A stretch of 64,000 bases of DNA, taken from the NCBI GenBank assembly GCA_023213395.1, contig CM041465.1:153581741-153645740 (forward strand). Direction: 5' to 3'. The notes under the pieces were generated by a model that was not told the origin of the DNA, did not search any database, and saw nothing but the letters and a program-made list of their open reading frames with translations. Source of the DNA: Cycas panzhihuaensis (taxonomy: Eukaryota; Cycadophyta). Shown one piece after another: positions 62,420 through 64,000 of this stretch (position 1 is the first letter of the stretch; each line of letters begins with the position of its first letter). The translations under genes and the position numbers were made by a program.

Positions 62420-62738
62420 ATATGGCAAATAACACCGTTAAAAAAGAAATCGTTGAAAATTATTTCCATCCAGAACATCACCCTTTCAAGTAAGTGTTGG
62501 AGGGCGACAGGTTATATCTTGACAAGGAATGATGGAAAACCTTAAAATCTTAATTGGTGATATTACTCTTAAAGAAAAATTATATATATTAGATGTGGGT
62601 GGAGTAGATATTATTCTAGGGAGTCAATGGTTACGAACCTTGGTAACTTTTGAGATGAATCTTGAAGAATTATTTATGAGATATAAGAAAGATGGAAGAA
62701 TTATCTTCCTTCAAGGAGAAAAACCTGGAAATAACTAA
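62420..62738 (+). pseudogene. Gypsy protease C-terminal part
   Basis: Reads HPFQVSVGGRQVIS, a stop, QGMMENLKILIGDI and YILDVGGVDIILGSQWL, the usual C-terminal half of plant gypsy proteases (the pattern DVVLGxQWL). The active-site DSG region, expected upstream, is not present, so the gene is truncated at its N-terminus. The Met-initiated frame from 62529 is part of this polyprotein. Confidence 0.8.
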
Positions 62739-62879
62739 CTGATATCCCATAAAAAAATTGAAAGATTAATTAAGAAGGGCCATCATGGTATGATGGCTGA
62801 ACTTTTTTCGATCTAAGGAGAAATTAAACCAACTACACAAGAAAATAAACTACAAAAGGTCATCCATAAGCATAAAGAA

Positions 62880-64000
62880 GTTTTTCAAAATATTCTAGCA
62901 GAATTACCACCAGACAGGGGATGTGAACATCAAATCAAATTGGAAGCAGGCACTAATCTGATTGTTATTTGGCCGTATAAATAACCACATCATTATCGGA
63001 ATGAGATTGAAAAGATCGTACAAGAATTATTAGATATAGGAGTAATAACTCCTAGTAAAAGCCCTTTTACAGCACCGATAATCATAGTAAGAAAAAAAGA
63101 TGGATCTTACCGTATATGCATAGATTATCAGGTACTAAATAAAGTTACAATAAAAAATAAATTTCCTATACCAAGAATCAATGAATTATTAGACGAATTA
63201 CATGGAGCAGAATATTTTTCTAAAATCAATTTAAAATCAGGCTATCATCAAATTCACATTAAACTAGAAGATACATACAAAATAGCCTTCAGTACACACC
63301 ATGGTTATTATGAGTTCAAGGTAATGCCCTTTGGCCTAACCAATGCACCAGCCACATTCCAAGCTATAACGAATCAAGTTTTCAAACCTTTCTTGCTGAA
63401 GTTTATCTTAGTCTTCTTTGACAACATATTAATATTTAGTAAACAATGGGGAGAACATATGAATCATTTGGACCAAGTACTGAACACCTTAAAGAAAAAA
63501 AAATTCTATGTTAACAAATCAAAATGTTACTTTGGAATGAAAGAAATAGAATATCTAGGTCATCTTATATCAAAAGAAGGAATTAGAGTTGACCTAGGAA
63601 AAGTTAAGGCAATTCAAAAATGGCCGATACCCAAAAATATTACGAAACTCCAAGGATTTATAGGTTTAACAAGATATTATTGACATTTTATGAAAAATTA
63701 TGTATAGAAAACCATTATTTTAACTTGTTTATTAAAAAATGATTCTTTTTAATGGAATGAAGAGGCAATAAATTGTTTCGAACAATTCAAGCAAATAATG
63801 ATCCAGTTACCGATCCTTATGTCACTTGATTTTTCTAAAATTTTTATAATAGAATGTGATGCATCAGGAATGGGAATTGGTGCAGTACTGATGCAAGAAT
63901 GTAAACCCATTGTATTTGAAAGTAGGAAGTTAAACAACTGAGAAATTCTCAAGTCAACTTATGATAAAGAAATGCTAGCCATTATACACGCTTTAGTTAA
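62880..64000 (+). pseudogene. Gypsy reverse transcriptase and start of RNase H
   Basis: Reading on from 62880: EVFQNILAELPPDRGCEHQI, then IVRKKDGSYRICIDYQVLNK, PIPRINELLDELHGAEYFSK, INLKSGYHQIHI, and MPFGLTNAPATFQAITNQVF. The catalytic box is FFDN (63414-63425) instead of the usual FxDD, so the second Asp is Asn. YLGHLISKEGI and WPIPKNITKLQGFIGLTRYY follow. Stops stand at about 62982 and 63681. RNase H begins at about 63850 (IECDASGMGIGAVLMQE) and reaches YDKEMLAIIHAL at the window edge. It is not functional as it stands. Confidence 0.92.

Larger units (their letters stand above)
60412..64000 (+). mobile_element. Ty3/gypsy retrotransposon, 5' part (continues past the window)
   Basis: A 237-bp LTR (60412-60648) is followed by a PBS, a repetitive leader, a protease C-terminus and RT with the start of RNase H. 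Order and motifs fit gypsy. It lies inside unit D: unit C reads GGAAAAGTACTAAAC straight through the same point. The five bases before the LTR are AAAAG; the other target copy is outside the window. Confidence 0.92.

Overview
The window looks like nuclear DNA from a plant with a large, repeat-filled genome. It is AT-rich and is built almost entirely of plant-type Ty1/copia, Ty3/gypsy and L1-type LINE sequence. The only host-type gene is a plant LAMMER (AFC-type) protein kinase, present as two decayed intronless copies. The species cannot be named from the sequence. I found no intact host gene, no tRNA or rRNA gene and no CRISPR array.

Layout. 85-4737: a complete gag-only copia-type element (minus strand) with 424/426-bp LTRs and a perfect 5-bp target duplication. 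4743-10562: an unrecognised dispersed repeat (copy R1), split by a small complete non-autonomous LTR element at 7902-9860 (plus strand). About 11580-19085: a decayed autonomous-type copia element (minus strand) whose 5' LTR is missing. 19090-24149: a second gag-only, long-leader copia element whose 3' LTR is missing. 20401-27013 and 27014-40555: a direct tandem duplication (units A and B) of that element's leader and 5' LTR plus its flanking R repeat. Unit B also carries a 6.4-kb LINE (33092-39464) and a long AT dinucleotide array.

41715-51251 and 51252 to about 60411: a second direct tandem duplication (units C and D, about 9.5 kb each). Each unit carries a kinase retrocopy, a probable gypsy integrase fragment, a copia polyprotein remnant with its 3' LTR edge and PPT, and a plus-strand gag-like zinc-knuckle fragment. 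60412-64000: the 5' part of a gypsy element (plus strand) inserted in unit D and running off the window.

History read from the sequence. R1, R2 and R3 are paralogous, so several insertions can be compared with an empty site elsewhere in the window. The 7902-9860 element is absent at its R3 counterpart, and the LINE is absent at its R2 and R1 counterparts. The gag-only copia therefore inserted in the R repeat before the A/B duplication, and the LINE arrived later, in B only. The gypsy inserted in D after the C/D duplication. Disabling mutations differ between the two kinase copies, so the reading frame may have been open when the 9.5-kb unit was duplicated.

Nothing here forms an operon or pathway. 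The most unusual items are the gag-only copia family with a 3-4 kb leader, the two large tandem duplications, and the intronless kinase copy.
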